Positions 45,978 to 54,141 of a stretch of DNA of 64,000 nucleotides are shown in pieces. Each line of letters begins with the position of its first letter. Within the stretch, counting starts at the first letter, position 1. A program made the translations under genes and the position numbers. The notes under the pieces are model-generated. The model was not told the DNA's origin. It saw only the letters and a list, made by a program, of their open reading frames with translations, and made no database searches. Source of the stretch: Alkalihalobacterium chitinilyticum (GTDB taxonomy: Bacteria > Bacillota > Bacilli > Bacillales > Bacillaceae_F). Location: contig NZ_JAOTPO010000016.1 of assembly GCF_029028005.1 (NCBI RefSeq), positions 1-64,000 on the forward strand. The letters run 5' to 3'.

Positions 45978-46508
45978 TTATGAAATTTTTTCAATTGCCC
46001 CTTCCATCTGCAGGAGAATTTCTTTTTTGTCTAGTCCTCCGCCGTAACCTACCATGGCACCATTACTCCCGATCACACGGTGACACGGAATGATAATGGG
46101 AATAGGGTTTTGATTGTTCGCTCCACCGATCGCTCTTACCGCTTTAGGAGCTCCAATTTCTTGTGCAATTTTTTTATATGATCGTGTCTCTCCATAACCT
46201 ATGTTTCGTAGCGCTTCCCAAACTTTCTTTTGAAAACCTGTTCCATAAAGATCAATAGGAAGTTCAAACTCATGACGTTCTCCAACAAAATACTCACTGA
46301 GTTGCTCAACAATAGGAGAAATCTTCTCTTTGTTTTGTACAAGTTCTCCTTTAATTCCTTGCTTTTTCAACCACGCTTTTAATGTCGGTAAACTAAAATC
46401 CGCTGTGCCAAAGTGGATATGGCATACGCCTCGTTCAGTTGCCGAAATTGTTAGCGCTCCAATTGGACTATCCATTTCATCATAATAAACCGTTGACTGA
46501 GCCGACAT
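45978..46508 (-). CDS. ogt: Methylated-DNA-protein cysteine S-methyltransferase
   Basis: 176 residues. The acceptor motif IPIIIPCHRVIGSNGAMVGY holds the active cysteine (PCHRV). The helix-turn-helix GYGETRSYKKIAQEIGAPKA and RAIGGANNQNPIP block lie just before it. It repairs O6-methylguanine in DNA by a single suicidal transfer to its cysteine. The N-terminal domain is the short Ogt type without an Ada zinc site. The start at 46508 has AAGGAAGGG upstream. It lies 70 bp downstream of queG, probably in the same transcript. Confidence 0.94.
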   Translation of the reverse strand: MSAQSTVYYDEMDSPIGALTISATERGVCHIHFGTADFSLPTLKAWLKKQGIKGELVQNKEKISPIVEQLSEYFVGERHEFELPIDLYGTGFQKKVWEALRNIGYGETRSYKKIAQEIGAPKAVRAIGGANNQNPIPIIIPCHRVIGSNGAMVGYGGGLDKKEILLQMEGAIEKIS

Positions 46509-46577
46509 GTTATCCCTTCCTTCCAACTCCAGTCTTGTACCTATCTTACTGAATAAACAATATCTTTTCCACGGACG

Positions 46578-47717
46578 TCAGAGGCCCTCAGCAATGATAT
46601 TCAGCCCTCTATTTATCTCTTCTACTACATCTGCGTCTTTTTCTCGGTCTTTCGCTTGTTTCAACTGTTTTTCTACAGATTTGCCACCAATTACAGCCAG
46701 TGCCCAGGCTGCAGTACCTCGTATAACAGGCCGAGGGTCTTTAGTCATAAGTTCTCTTAATGGCTCAATAGCTTCCGTTTCTTTAAAATGTGCTAGGGCA
46801 ATAATTGCATTTCTTTGGATTGGCTTTTTTCCTCTCCACGCTCCTGAAACATGACCAAATTGCTCTTTAAATTGTCGATTGCTCATCGATAACAACGGCA
46901 AAAGAAGCGGCTTTGCTAGATCTGGATCAGGCTCCATTTCTTCGTGAATATGGAAATCTTTCCCCTTATTTTCTGGACAAACTTGCTGGCACGTATCACA
47001 TCCATATAAACGATTCCCTAATTTCGAACGAAACCGTTCAGGTAAAAAGTCTTTTGTTTGAGTCAGGTAAGCTATACACTTTTGAGAATCCAGCTGCCCC
47101 CCTTGAACAAGGGCACCTGTTGGACAGGCATCAACACAGCGCCGGCACGAACCACACTGGTCTTCAAGCGGTTCATCGGGCTGAAACGGTATCGAGGTGA
47201 CTAATTCCCCCAGATACACGTAAGAACCAAATTCAGGTGTAATAATGGCACAATTCTTACCACTCCATCCAATACCCGCTCTTTCAGCCACTGCTCGATC
47301 TGAAAGTTCTCCGGTATCTACCATGGAAGTAATGTGAGCGTCTGGTACCTTTTCTACAATAAATTTTTCTAAGAGTTGAAGTTTCTCTTTTAAAATCTGA
47401 TGATAATCTTTCCCCCACGATGCTCTGCAAAAAATACCTCTTCGTTCTCCTTTCGTGCTTTTCGGAGGATTTTTCATTTTTGAAGGATAAGCTAAGGCAA
47501 TTGAAATGATGGATCTAGCTTCTGGTGTAATCTTTTTCGGTTCAACTCGTTTTTCTAAATCAGGTTCTTCAAATCCAGATTCATAACCTAATTCACGATG
47601 GAGAGTTAGTCTTTCTTTTAATGTTAAAAATGGATCAGCACTAGTAAAGCCAATTTTATCTATGTCAATACTTTTACTATATGCAACAATTTCATCTTTT
47701 AGCTGGGCATATGCCAT
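46578..47717 (-). CDS. queG: Epoxyqueuosine reductase QueG
   Basis: 379 residues. Cobalamin-dependent reductase core (DKIGFTSADPF, RADVVDTGELSDRAVAERAG-like VDTGELSDRAVAERAGIGW), two 4Fe-4S clusters (CGSCRRCVDACPTGAL and CDTCQQVCPEN), and a C-terminal HEAT-like repeat region (about 290-375, RNAIIALAHFKETEAIEPLR). It carries out the last step of queuosine synthesis, reducing epoxyqueuosine in tRNA. The extra HEAT repeats are usual in Bacillus-type QueG. The start is 47717 (GAAAGGG upstream); an ATG at 47750 lacks a ribosome site. Confidence 0.94.
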   Translation of the reverse strand: MAYAQLKDEIVAYSKSIDIDKIGFTSADPFLTLKERLTLHRELGYESGFEEPDLEKRVEPKKITPEARSIISIALAYPSKMKNPPKSTKGERRGIFCRASWGKDYHQILKEKLQLLEKFIVEKVPDAHITSMVDTGELSDRAVAERAGIGWSGKNCAIITPEFGSYVYLGELVTSIPFQPDEPLEDQCGSCRRCVDACPTGALVQGGQLDSQKCIAYLTQTKDFLPERFRSKLGNRLYGCDTCQQVCPENKGKDFHIHEEMEPDPDLAKPLLLPLLSMSNRQFKEQFGHVSGAWRGKKPIQRNAIIALAHFKETEAIEPLRELMTKDPRPVIRGTAAWALAVIGGKSVEKQLKQAKDREKDADVVEEINRGLNIIAEGL

Positions 47718-47794
47718 GGAAAAAACCCTTTCTTTCAAAGTTACATCCATTATATGCTACACTATTTGAAAACAAAAAATAAAGAGGTGTTCTT

Positions 47795-48472
47795 TTGGAA
47801 GATATGGTTCGGCTTACAATAGATGATGAAATTAAAAGACTTGTACCTCGATTCAAGATCGGGGCTATTGCATATCCATCAATCGTCATTTCTAAATCCC
47901 CGCAAATGTTAAAAGGAAGAATTCGGTTTTACCAAGAAGAGTTAGCGCTGCAACTTGAAAGTAATGACTTAAAAAGTTATCCGGGTATTTCTGAATGGAG
48001 AAATACGTTTAAGTTGCTTTCGATTGACCCTGGGAGATACCGTCCGTCATCCGAAGCACTTATGAGAAGAGTTAAAAAGTCCGAGTTCTTACCATCCGTT
48101 AATTCTGCGGTTGATCTTAATAATTTTTTCTCAATTCGTCATCACATTCCATTTGGTGTTTATGATTTACAGCAATTAGAAGGAGATGTATTGATACGCC
48201 TCGGAACGAAAGAGGAGCATTACTTAGGAATGAACGGACGAGAAAACCAGATGGAAGGGAAACTGCTGTCCTCAGATGAAAAAGGTCCTTTTGGCAGTCC
48301 AATCGTTGATTCCAAACGATCGGCTGTCACCGAGGCAACCACTCAAGCTCTTCACCTGATCTACCTCCAACCTTCAATGGACGATGAGGAATGTGAACAA
48401 TTGCTTCAATCTGTTGGAAAAATGTTCACTCAAGTGCATGGCGGGGACTATCACTGCTCAATCGTCACATAA
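47795..48472 (+). CDS. B3/B4 tRNA-binding domain protein
   Basis: 225 residues, a stand-alone B3/B4 domain as found in the beta subunit of phenylalanyl-tRNA synthetase. Marks: YPGISEWRNTFKLLSIDPGR, RPSSEALMRRVKKSEFLPSV, NSAVDLNNFFSIRHHIPFGV. Such free-standing proteins are thought to bind or edit mischarged tRNA; the role is not established. The start is TTG at 47795, five bases after GAGGTG. Divergent from queG. Confidence 0.85.
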   Translation: MEDMVRLTIDDEIKRLVPRFKIGAIAYPSIVISKSPQMLKGRIRFYQEELALQLESNDLKSYPGISEWRNTFKLLSIDPGRYRPSSEALMRRVKKSEFLPSVNSAVDLNNFFSIRHHIPFGVYDLQQLEGDVLIRLGTKEEHYLGMNGRENQMEGKLLSSDEKGPFGSPIVDSKRSAVTEATTQALHLIYLQPSMDDEECEQLLQSVGKMFTQVHGGDYHCSIVT

Positions 48473-48507
48473 TTGGAAAATAATTCACGAAAACATTATA
48501 GAATTTA

Positions 48508-48533
48508 GTTTATTTCTTCGCTAAGATGGGAAA
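48508..48533 (+). promoter_or_regulatory. SigB-type promoter candidate for dps
   Basis: GTTTAT at 48508-48513, 14-bp spacer, GGGAAA at 48528-48533, about 40 bp before the dps start. Bacillus subtilis dps is under SigB (family knowledge); the -10 matches only four of six bases. Confidence 0.4.
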
Positions 48534-48572
48534 TAGTAAGGTGTGATTGAAATTTGAAAGGATGATCTAATC

Positions 48573-49013
48573 ATGACTCAAGAAAAAGTATCCGCCATTT
48601 TAAACAAACAAATCGCTAACTGGAGTGTACTATTCGTTAAACTTCATAATTACCACTGGTATGTGAAAGGTCCACAGTTTTTCACATTACACGCCAAATT
48701 CGAGGAATTCTATAACGAAGCTGCTTTACATATTGATGAACTGGCAGAACGATTATTAGCACTTAAAGGACATCCTGTAGCAACAATGAAAGAATATTTA
48801 GAAACTGCGTCAGTTTCTGAAGCAACAGGCAATGAAACAGCAGATGATATGGTGTCGGCAATTATCCAAGATTTTGATACACTGATCGATGAATTAAAAG
48901 AAGGTATGGAGGCAGCTGATACTCTCGGTGACGAAACAACAGCAGATATGCTTCTAGCGATTCATCAATCATTAGAAAAGCACAATTGGATGTTACGCTC
49001 GTTCTTAAAATAA
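48573..49013 (+). CDS. dps: Dps family DNA-protecting ferritin-like protein
   Basis: 146 residues. The ferroxidase signature [20 protein letters not shown] then [20 protein letters not shown] is complete (His, Asp and Glu ligands shared between subunits of a 12-mer shell). It oxidises and stores iron, quenches peroxide and may coat DNA in stress or stationary phase. AAAGGATGATCTAATC precedes the ATG. Possible SigB promoter upstream, strong terminator downstream. Confidence 0.94.
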   Translation: MTQEKVSAILNKQIANWSVLFVKLHNYHWYVKGPQFFTLHAKFEEFYNEAALHIDELAERLLALKGHPVATMKEYLETASVSEATGNETADDMVSAIIQDFDTLIDELKEGMEAADTLGDETTADMLLAIHQSLEKHNWMLRSFLK

Positions 49014-49030
49014 TATGCGAATTCATTCAA

Positions 49031-49066
49031 AATCTGGTCTCATTTTTTAGGGACCAGATTTTTTTA
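49031..49066 (+). terminator. Rho-independent terminator of dps
   Basis: AATCTGGTC / GACCAGATT, 9-bp stem, then seven T residues. Confidence 0.9.
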
Positions 49067-49119
49067 TTGTTCACTTTATTCACCTGCTATAGCTAAGAAC
49101 GAGAGTACATTTTTAATGG

Positions 49120-50235
49120 TCAGCTCTGTTCAGTAGAGAAGTGTGTCTTATCTTTTGAAATTGCTAATTCCACCAGCTTATGAAGAATTACATTAAAATC
49201 AGCCTCATTCGGATAATGCGCCGATTGCTCCAAAGTAATAAACTCCTTCCCTTTTGGCGCTGCAATACAATTAAAAAATTGTTTGGCCAGTTCGTAGTTC
49301 GTTGTTTTATCGTGTTTTCCTTGAATGAAGTAAACCGGAATATTAACAGTCGGCACCGTCTCTAAATAATTGGTTTTTGCTATCTCCATTTGTAAATCCT
49401 TGCTTTCTAGTAAGCTGAACTTTGCCCCAGTTATCAGCGCCTTCCAAAGATCAAGCAGTGTATAATCCGGGGATATAAACGCACCTCTAACTAATAGAAA
49501 AAGGTTCGGTTTTTTTGTACTTCGATCTTCGTATAGATCTCCTTTATACTTAGAAATCAGCTTATCGAGTTGCTCATCCTTTTTTCCGACATAGGGTGGT
49601 TCCCCAAGTTCATTTAGTACATGAAGTGCTCGCTGATCTCCAGTACGCTTTGCTTTCTCTGCCAACCAAGACTTCGCTAATTTTTGTGATTCTGCATCAT
49701 TAACAACTTGAGAAATGCCGACATAAGTGTAAAATTTTTCGGGATATCGTTTGATTAACTCTGTTCCTAGTACAGTCCCCCACGACATGCCAACTAACAT
49801 CACCTGGTCTTGGTGGAACTTTTCTCGTAAATAATCAACCAGCTCATGAATATCATTCATAATTTGTTCAATATTCATTGATTTAGGATCGATGGCTTTG
49901 GAATAGCTCTTACCTGCACCGCGCTGGTCATAGTAAACAGCTAAATAGTGCTCCGTGATTTCTGGGAATAAGCTTCTAGAGCTAACACCAAAAGGAAAAG
50001 GCGCCCCAGGTCCCCCGTGTAAAAATAAACAGATCGGCAAGTCCTTGCTTTTACCTTCAATCAAGATATACTGCCTAATGCCGCCGATATATAACTTTTC
50101 AACCTGGCTTATACCGCCACTTTTTATCAACTTCTTACTCTTTTTGATGATTTTTCTTTGAATAAAAGATCTAAGCCCAAAAACGGCTACCAACAACAAT
50201 CCAAGTAATACACCGAGCATAATAATAGTTTTCAA
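49120..50235 (-). CDS. Membrane-anchored alpha/beta hydrolase (proline iminopeptidase-like)
   Basis: 371 residues. N-terminal membrane helix (about 3-25), then an alpha/beta hydrolase fold: oxyanion segment LFLHGGPGAPFPFG, YYDQRGAGKSYS, nucleophile elbow VGMSWGTVLG (Ser), acid region YFIQGKHDKTTNY (Asp), and C-terminal His in QSAHYPN. The HGGPG and DQRGxGxS pair is typical of proline iminopeptidases and related enzymes. It probably faces outside. The start is TTG at 50235, preceded by GGGGAGAT. Confidence 0.87.
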   Translation of the reverse strand: MKTIIMLGVLLGLLLVAVFGLRSFIQRKIIKKSKKLIKSGGISQVEKLYIGGIRQYILIEGKSKDLPICLFLHGGPGAPFPFGVSSRSLFPEITEHYLAVYYDQRGAGKSYSKAIDPKSMNIEQIMNDIHELVDYLREKFHQDQVMLVGMSWGTVLGTELIKRYPEKFYTYVGISQVVNDAESQKLAKSWLAEKAKRTGDQRALHVLNELGEPPYVGKKDEQLDKLISKYKGDLYEDRSTKKPNLFLLVRGAFISPDYTLLDLWKALITGAKFSLLESKDLQMEIAKTNYLETVPTVNIPVYFIQGKHDKTTNYELAKQFFNCIAAPKGKEFITLEQSAHYPNEADFNVILHKLVELAISKDKTHFSTEQS

Positions 50236-50472
50236 GATGATCTCCCCAGTTTTTTTAAATTTGTCTTCTACCGTTACTCGCTCTTGTACTTTTAATAATA
50301 TAAAAAAGTTCAGGACGTTAATATATATTCACTGAAGTGACGTTATTCCACATTTAAATGAGTAGGACAAACCGTAGATTATGTATTGAATTCAATAATT
50401 TCTCATAACCTTTCATTTTTTTTGAGGAGTATTCAGTATCATGTAATAGTTTGTACACAACAGTGTTATGTG

Positions 50473-50489
50473 TGTAAACCAATTGTTAT
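50473..50489 (+). promoter_or_regulatory. WalR (YycF) binding box
   Basis: TGTAAA-CCAAT-TGTTAT fits the WalR consensus TGTWAH-N5-TGTWAH exactly. It lies about 80 bp before a LysM/3D-domain wall gene, the same kind of gene (yocH) that WalR controls in Bacillus subtilis. The rest of the gap 50236-50569 shows no gene. Confidence 0.65.
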
Positions 50490-50569
50490 AGGCTTGTTCT
50501 TTTTCTCAGAATTTCTTGTGCTATCATAAAAACCAATTAGAGAGAAACATTAAATTTTGGAGGTAGTCT

Positions 50570-51550
50570 ATGAAAAAAAGTATAGTTTCTTTAGTAACTG
50601 TTGCTGCAATATACGGGACATTTGGTTTAGGATCACACACATCTGCTAAGGAAGTTACCGTTCAAAAAGGGGATACGTTATGGGAAATCGCAAAAGCTAA
50701 TGATATATTAGTAGAAGATTTAAAAGAGTGGAATGGACTTACCAATCATATTATTCATCCAGAAGACCGTTTGAAAGTTGCGCTTACTGAAGAATATTAC
50801 ATTCAAAAAGGAGATACTTTATCAGAAATTGCCCTGCAGTTTGACAATATTTCTTGGAAAGCATTACAGGATTGGAATCAGATTAATGACCCTGATTTCA
50901 TCTTAGCCGGTGATACACTAACCGTCTATCTAAAAGGAACTCCTCAAGCAACAACTCAAGCAAAAGAAGTTGCTAATGTGACTGACACTGAAGGAACCCG
51001 CAATACAGAAGTAAGTACTACTTCAGATGTTAAGCAGGAAAAAGTAAAAGAACCTTCTTCAGTACCGGACGAGCCAGTACAGGAGAAAGCTGTCTCAGAA
51101 GAACCTATGAAAGAAGAGTCGAATAAGGAAGAAACTATTAAAGAAGAGCCTGTTAAAGAAGAAACTATTAAGGAAGACCCTGTTAAAGAAGAACCTGCTG
51201 CAGAAGAAGCGATGAAAGAAGAAGAAGTAGCTTCTAAGCCCGCTTCAGATGACAATGTAGCGATGGAACTAACGATGACAGCTACTGCATACACTGCATC
51301 TTGTGAAGGTTGCTCTGGAATTACTTCAACTGGAATTAACTTAATAGATAATCCTGATAAAAAAGTCATCTCAGTCGACCCTAGTGTTATCCCATTAGGA
51401 TCAAAAGTTTACGTGGAAGGTTATGGACATGCGATAGCTGGTGACACAGGCGGCGCCATTCAAGGAAACAAAATTGATATATTCATACCAAACAAGCAAG
51501 ATGCCATCAATTGGGGGGTACAAGAAGTAAACGTAAAAGTTTTTAAATAA
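50570..51550 (+). CDS. Secreted LysM and 3D-domain cell-wall protein (YocH-like)
   Basis: 326 residues: signal peptide (about 1-26), two LysM wall-binding domains (VTVQKGDTLWEIAKANDI, about 29-73, and YYIQKGDTLSEIALQFDN, about 77-122), an acidic linker with Glu/Lys repeats (KEEPVKEETIKEE and similar, about 170-222), and a C-terminal 3D (Asp-Asp-Asp) domain: MTATAYTAS, VISVDPSVIPLGSKVYVEGY, AGDTGGAIQGNKIDIF. 3D domains are lytic-transglycosylase-like, so this is a wall-remodelling enzyme. The WalR box upstream supports a growth-linked role. GGAGG lies before the ATG. Confidence 0.92.
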   Translation: MKKSIVSLVTVAAIYGTFGLGSHTSAKEVTVQKGDTLWEIAKANDILVEDLKEWNGLTNHIIHPEDRLKVALTEEYYIQKGDTLSEIALQFDNISWKALQDWNQINDPDFILAGDTLTVYLKGTPQATTQAKEVANVTDTEGTRNTEVSTTSDVKQEKVKEPSSVPDEPVQEKAVSEEPMKEESNKEETIKEEPVKEETIKEDPVKEEPAAEEAMKEEEVASKPASDDNVAMELTMTATAYTASCEGCSGITSTGINLIDNPDKKVISVDPSVIPLGSKVYVEGYGHAIAGDTGGAIQGNKIDIFIPNKQDAINWGVQEVNVKVFK

Positions 51551-51557
51551 GAGAATG

Positions 51558-51595
51558 AACTGCCATATCGAAAATCGGTATGGTAGTTTTCTATT
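51558..51595 (+). terminator. Rho-independent terminator
   Basis: AACTGCCATATCG / CGGTATGGTAGTT stem, AAAAT loop, then TTCTATTTT. Confidence 0.75.
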
Positions 51596-51767
51596 TTCTA
51601 GAGCCCTCGCCGATATTCCACGAAAAGCCATTCTCCCTGCCCCTGCATACAATGATAAGAAAAGCAGATATGCCTGCTTATATGTGTTTTTTCGGTGTTC
51701 ACCGCTCAAGACAACACACTCTAGCACAGGATTATTATAGTTAAGGTACTATCGGTTTTACTTTACG

Positions 51768-51960
51768 GCACTGAGAGGACGCTATTTTAGCAGAAATGAC
51801 CTCTTTCAAGCATTTGTGGAACTGAGAGGCCCTTATTGCCTTAATATTAAGCAATAACATCATGAAATATAGTAAATAAGGGCTTCTGAGGTCCCTAAGG
51901 AGTCAAATTAGCGTCTTTTTAAAGAAGATATAAGGGCCTGTGGAGTCCACTAATCTTTTC
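51768..51960. repeat. Dispersed palindromic repeat, copy B
   Basis: Same four-box layout as copies A and C: CACTGAGAGGACGCTATTTT (51769-), AACTGAGAGGCCCTTATTG (51830-), AAATAAGGGCTTCTGAGGTC (51884-), ATATAAGGGCCTGTGGAGTC (51938-). The outer and inner boxes are inverted copies, so the single strand can fold into nested stems. No gene is in it. Confidence 0.75.
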
Positions 51961-52014
51961 ATAAGTACGTCTTGAAGCCCCTTTACTGCACAACTATCGT
52001 TGACTTATCGGAAG

Positions 52015-52195
52015 GAGGCGAAGTCTGCTAAAGAGGTTGGCGCCCTGAGCTAGACTTCACCGAAAAGCGGAAGGCCAGCTTATTGGCGACAAGCGCTGGA
52101 GGGCCAGCAAGAAGTGGCTTGCTCTTTAGACACGCTTGGTCGATCGAAGCAACTTCGAGCCGATGGTGCCTGAAGCTAAACATCACCGAAACACA
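52015..52195. repeat. Second palindromic intergenic element
   Basis: GTCTGCTAAAGAG (52023-) pairs with CTCTTTAGACAC (52120-). An inner stem GGCCAGC / GCTGGAGGGCC lies near 52073-52108. The motif CCTGAGCTAGACTTCACCGA (52043-) recurs within the element as CCTGAAGCTAAACATCACCG (52169-). More G/C than the surroundings. No coding frame with a ribosome site. Confidence 0.6.
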
Positions 52196-52270
52196 ATATA
52201 ACTAGGTGTTCTTTCTTCCTCTCTATGCGCGTATTTATGATTTAAAAGAAAGGCTGGTGAGGTGAAACCT

Positions 52271-52450
52271 ATGATGATGAATTCACCCTTTTTCTGCAGT
52301 CAATGTGGCAGAGATTTAGTAACTCCGTCAAAAGAAGATAACGAGAAAGTATGTCCTGACTGTCTGCCTAAAAGTGAGTTGCAACATAAAGAGAAACACG
52401 TCTATAAAGGACTATTAGGAGAGTCCACCTGGTGGCAGAAGCGCAAATAA
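52271..52450 (+). CDS. Small zinc-ribbon protein
   Basis: 59 residues. Two CxxC knuckles, FFCSQCGRDL (about residues 9-12) and KVCPDCLPKS (about 28-31), make a treble-clef-type zinc ribbon. A basic tail ends GLLGESTWWQKRK. Function is unknown; it may bind nucleic acid or protein. The start is ATG 52271, six bases after GAGGTGA; an upstream in-frame GTG is part of that ribosome site. It ends at a tight hairpin. Confidence 0.75.
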   Translation: MMMNSPFFCSQCGRDLVTPSKEDNEKVCPDCLPKSELQHKEKHVYKGLLGESTWWQKRK

Positions 52451-52462
52451 TGCGCTTTTTTA
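52439..52462 (+). terminator. Rho-independent terminator of the zinc-ribbon gene
   Basis: AAGCGCA-AATAA-TGCGCTT followed by TTTT; it overlaps the last codons and the stop. Confidence 0.85.
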
Positions 52463-52478
52463 TTTGAATTTTAGTAAA

Positions 52479-52522
52479 AGAAAAAGCCTCCCGCAAACAA
52501 AAACACTGTTAACGAGAGACTT
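52479..52522 (-). terminator. Terminator of the ABC exporter operon
   Basis: Minus strand AAGTCTCTCG / CGGGAGGCTT stem (ten pairs with two wobbles), then a T-run. Confidence 0.6.
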
Positions 52523-52534
52523 ATCTTTATGATG

Positions 52535-54139
52535 TTACCCTTCTATATCCCGCTTGTTATAACCCATAAACCCTATGACCACAAGAACACCAGCAATACC
52601 TATTAAACTAATGATTGGTAATACTGTCACCTCTTCGACTGGAAATTGTGGAACGTGCGCAAACGGGGAAATCTTCTCCATCCACGTTGGAAGTTGCAGT
52701 AGTCCACCTAAATAGACAACAAAGAAAGAATAGCCTAGGTACAACCAAGTGAGACTAGTCAGCTTTGGAAAAGATCCTATTAGAAATACCGCTAATCCGA
52801 TTAACAAAAACATAGCTGGAAAATAAACCATACCGGCTTTTACTATTGAAGTAAATAAAATCGCTTCCTCCATTACTGAGACAGCGGCAGACCAAAGTCC
52901 GACTATTGCCAGAACGAACACGACTGCCCCAAAAATAATGGAGACCATGAGATAGCTTCCCATCAGTTTTGTTCGCGATACAGCCCTTGCTAATAAATGT
53001 TCTGTCATATTCTTTTTTTCTTCACTTTTAAGTTTGAGAACGAAAAGAAGTGCAGGAACCGTACAGATGATCGAGATCACTAACATAAGCATCGGTAAAA
53101 ATTGTTCAACTAAAGAAAAACCTTCAACGGGAGCTAAAAATTCTGCCATCATTTCATTACTATCAAAAAAGTACTCTAAATCCCCTAACACAGAACCATA
53201 AGAAGCTCCTAAGATGAACATCCCAATCGCCCAGGCAACTATTCCTGTCCGTTGCAATCGAACAGCTAAACCAAATGGGCTTTGAAGGAAGCGCGATGCA
53301 TGTTTTTTACCTGGTCTCGATTGTAAGAAACCTGCTCCTAAATCACGAATTGTATTTAAATAAAACGTTATAACCAACAGGGCAATCGCTGCACCAATCG
53401 TCAAAATAACGGGCCACCAGTAATTAGTAACGTATGCTTGTGTCCCGACAACCCATCCAAGCGGTGAAAACCAAGAAAGGGTTTCATTACTTACATCTCC
53501 AACGGCCCGGACTAAATAAGCTCCACCTAATACCGCAAACGAAAGTCCAATTGTCCCCCTAGAGTTTTCTGACAGCTGTGCAAACAAACCCGTAACACTA
53601 GTAAAAAAGATACCCGTTGCCCCGATAGCTGCCCCGTATAAAAGGGATCCTTGTAAATCCATACTTTCTATTTGCAACGCATACAGTCCTAAACCTGTAA
53701 TCAATGCTAAAAGGACATTCGCACCAACCATGACAAGTACCGAAGACGTAATATTCGATAATTTACCGACTGGAAGGGAACGAATTAACTCTATCCTTCC
53801 CTCTTCTTCATCCGCACGAGTATGGCGAGTAACAAGTAAGATGCTCATGATCGCTACAACAATAGCTGTAAATAACAGCATTTGGTGGGCAAACATTGCT
53901 CCTGATGTGTAATTGTCAAATCCGTAACCAGGTCCGACCATGGCGATCATTGCTGGATTTTTCATTGTTTCAGCAATCGCTTGCCGCTCTTGCTCGGTTT
54001 GATATAAACCCGTATAAGATGAAGCGATGATTACATTCATCAAACTAATCGAAAGCAACCAAACAGGCAGCCTCACACGGTCCCGCTTGATGATCAGGCG
54101 AGCCAACACTCCTGTTTGATTATATAGATTTTTCCACAT
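52535..54139 (-). CDS. ABC-2 type exporter permease (antibiotic exporter type)
   Basis: 534 residues and about twelve membrane helices in two similar halves (the first half with YTGLYQTEQERQAIAETMKN, the second after RFLQSPFGLAVRLQRTGIVA). This is the layout of polyketide-antibiotic exporter permeases. Two marks of the family are the HTRADEEEGRIELIRSLPVG cytoplasmic loop and its partner LKSEEKKNMTEHLLARAVSR in the second half. It pairs with the ATPase gene two bases upstream; the divergent TetR gene probably regulates it. Likely multidrug or antimicrobial export; the substrate is unknown. Confidence 0.88.
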   Translation of the reverse strand: MWKNLYNQTGVLARLIIKRDRVRLPVWLLSISLMNVIIASSYTGLYQTEQERQAIAETMKNPAMIAMVGPGYGFDNYTSGAMFAHQMLLFTAIVVAIMSILLVTRHTRADEEEGRIELIRSLPVGKLSNITSSVLVMVGANVLLALITGLGLYALQIESMDLQGSLLYGAAIGATGIFFTSVTGLFAQLSENSRGTIGLSFAVLGGAYLVRAVGDVSNETLSWFSPLGWVVGTQAYVTNYWWPVILTIGAAIALLVITFYLNTIRDLGAGFLQSRPGKKHASRFLQSPFGLAVRLQRTGIVAWAIGMFILGASYGSVLGDLEYFFDSNEMMAEFLAPVEGFSLVEQFLPMLMLVISIICTVPALLFVLKLKSEEKKNMTEHLLARAVSRTKLMGSYLMVSIIFGAVVFVLAIVGLWSAAVSVMEEAILFTSIVKAGMVYFPAMFLLIGLAVFLIGSFPKLTSLTWLYLGYSFFVVYLGGLLQLPTWMEKISPFAHVPQFPVEEVTVLPIISLIGIAGVLVVIGFMGYNKRDIEG

Positions 54140-54141
54140 CG

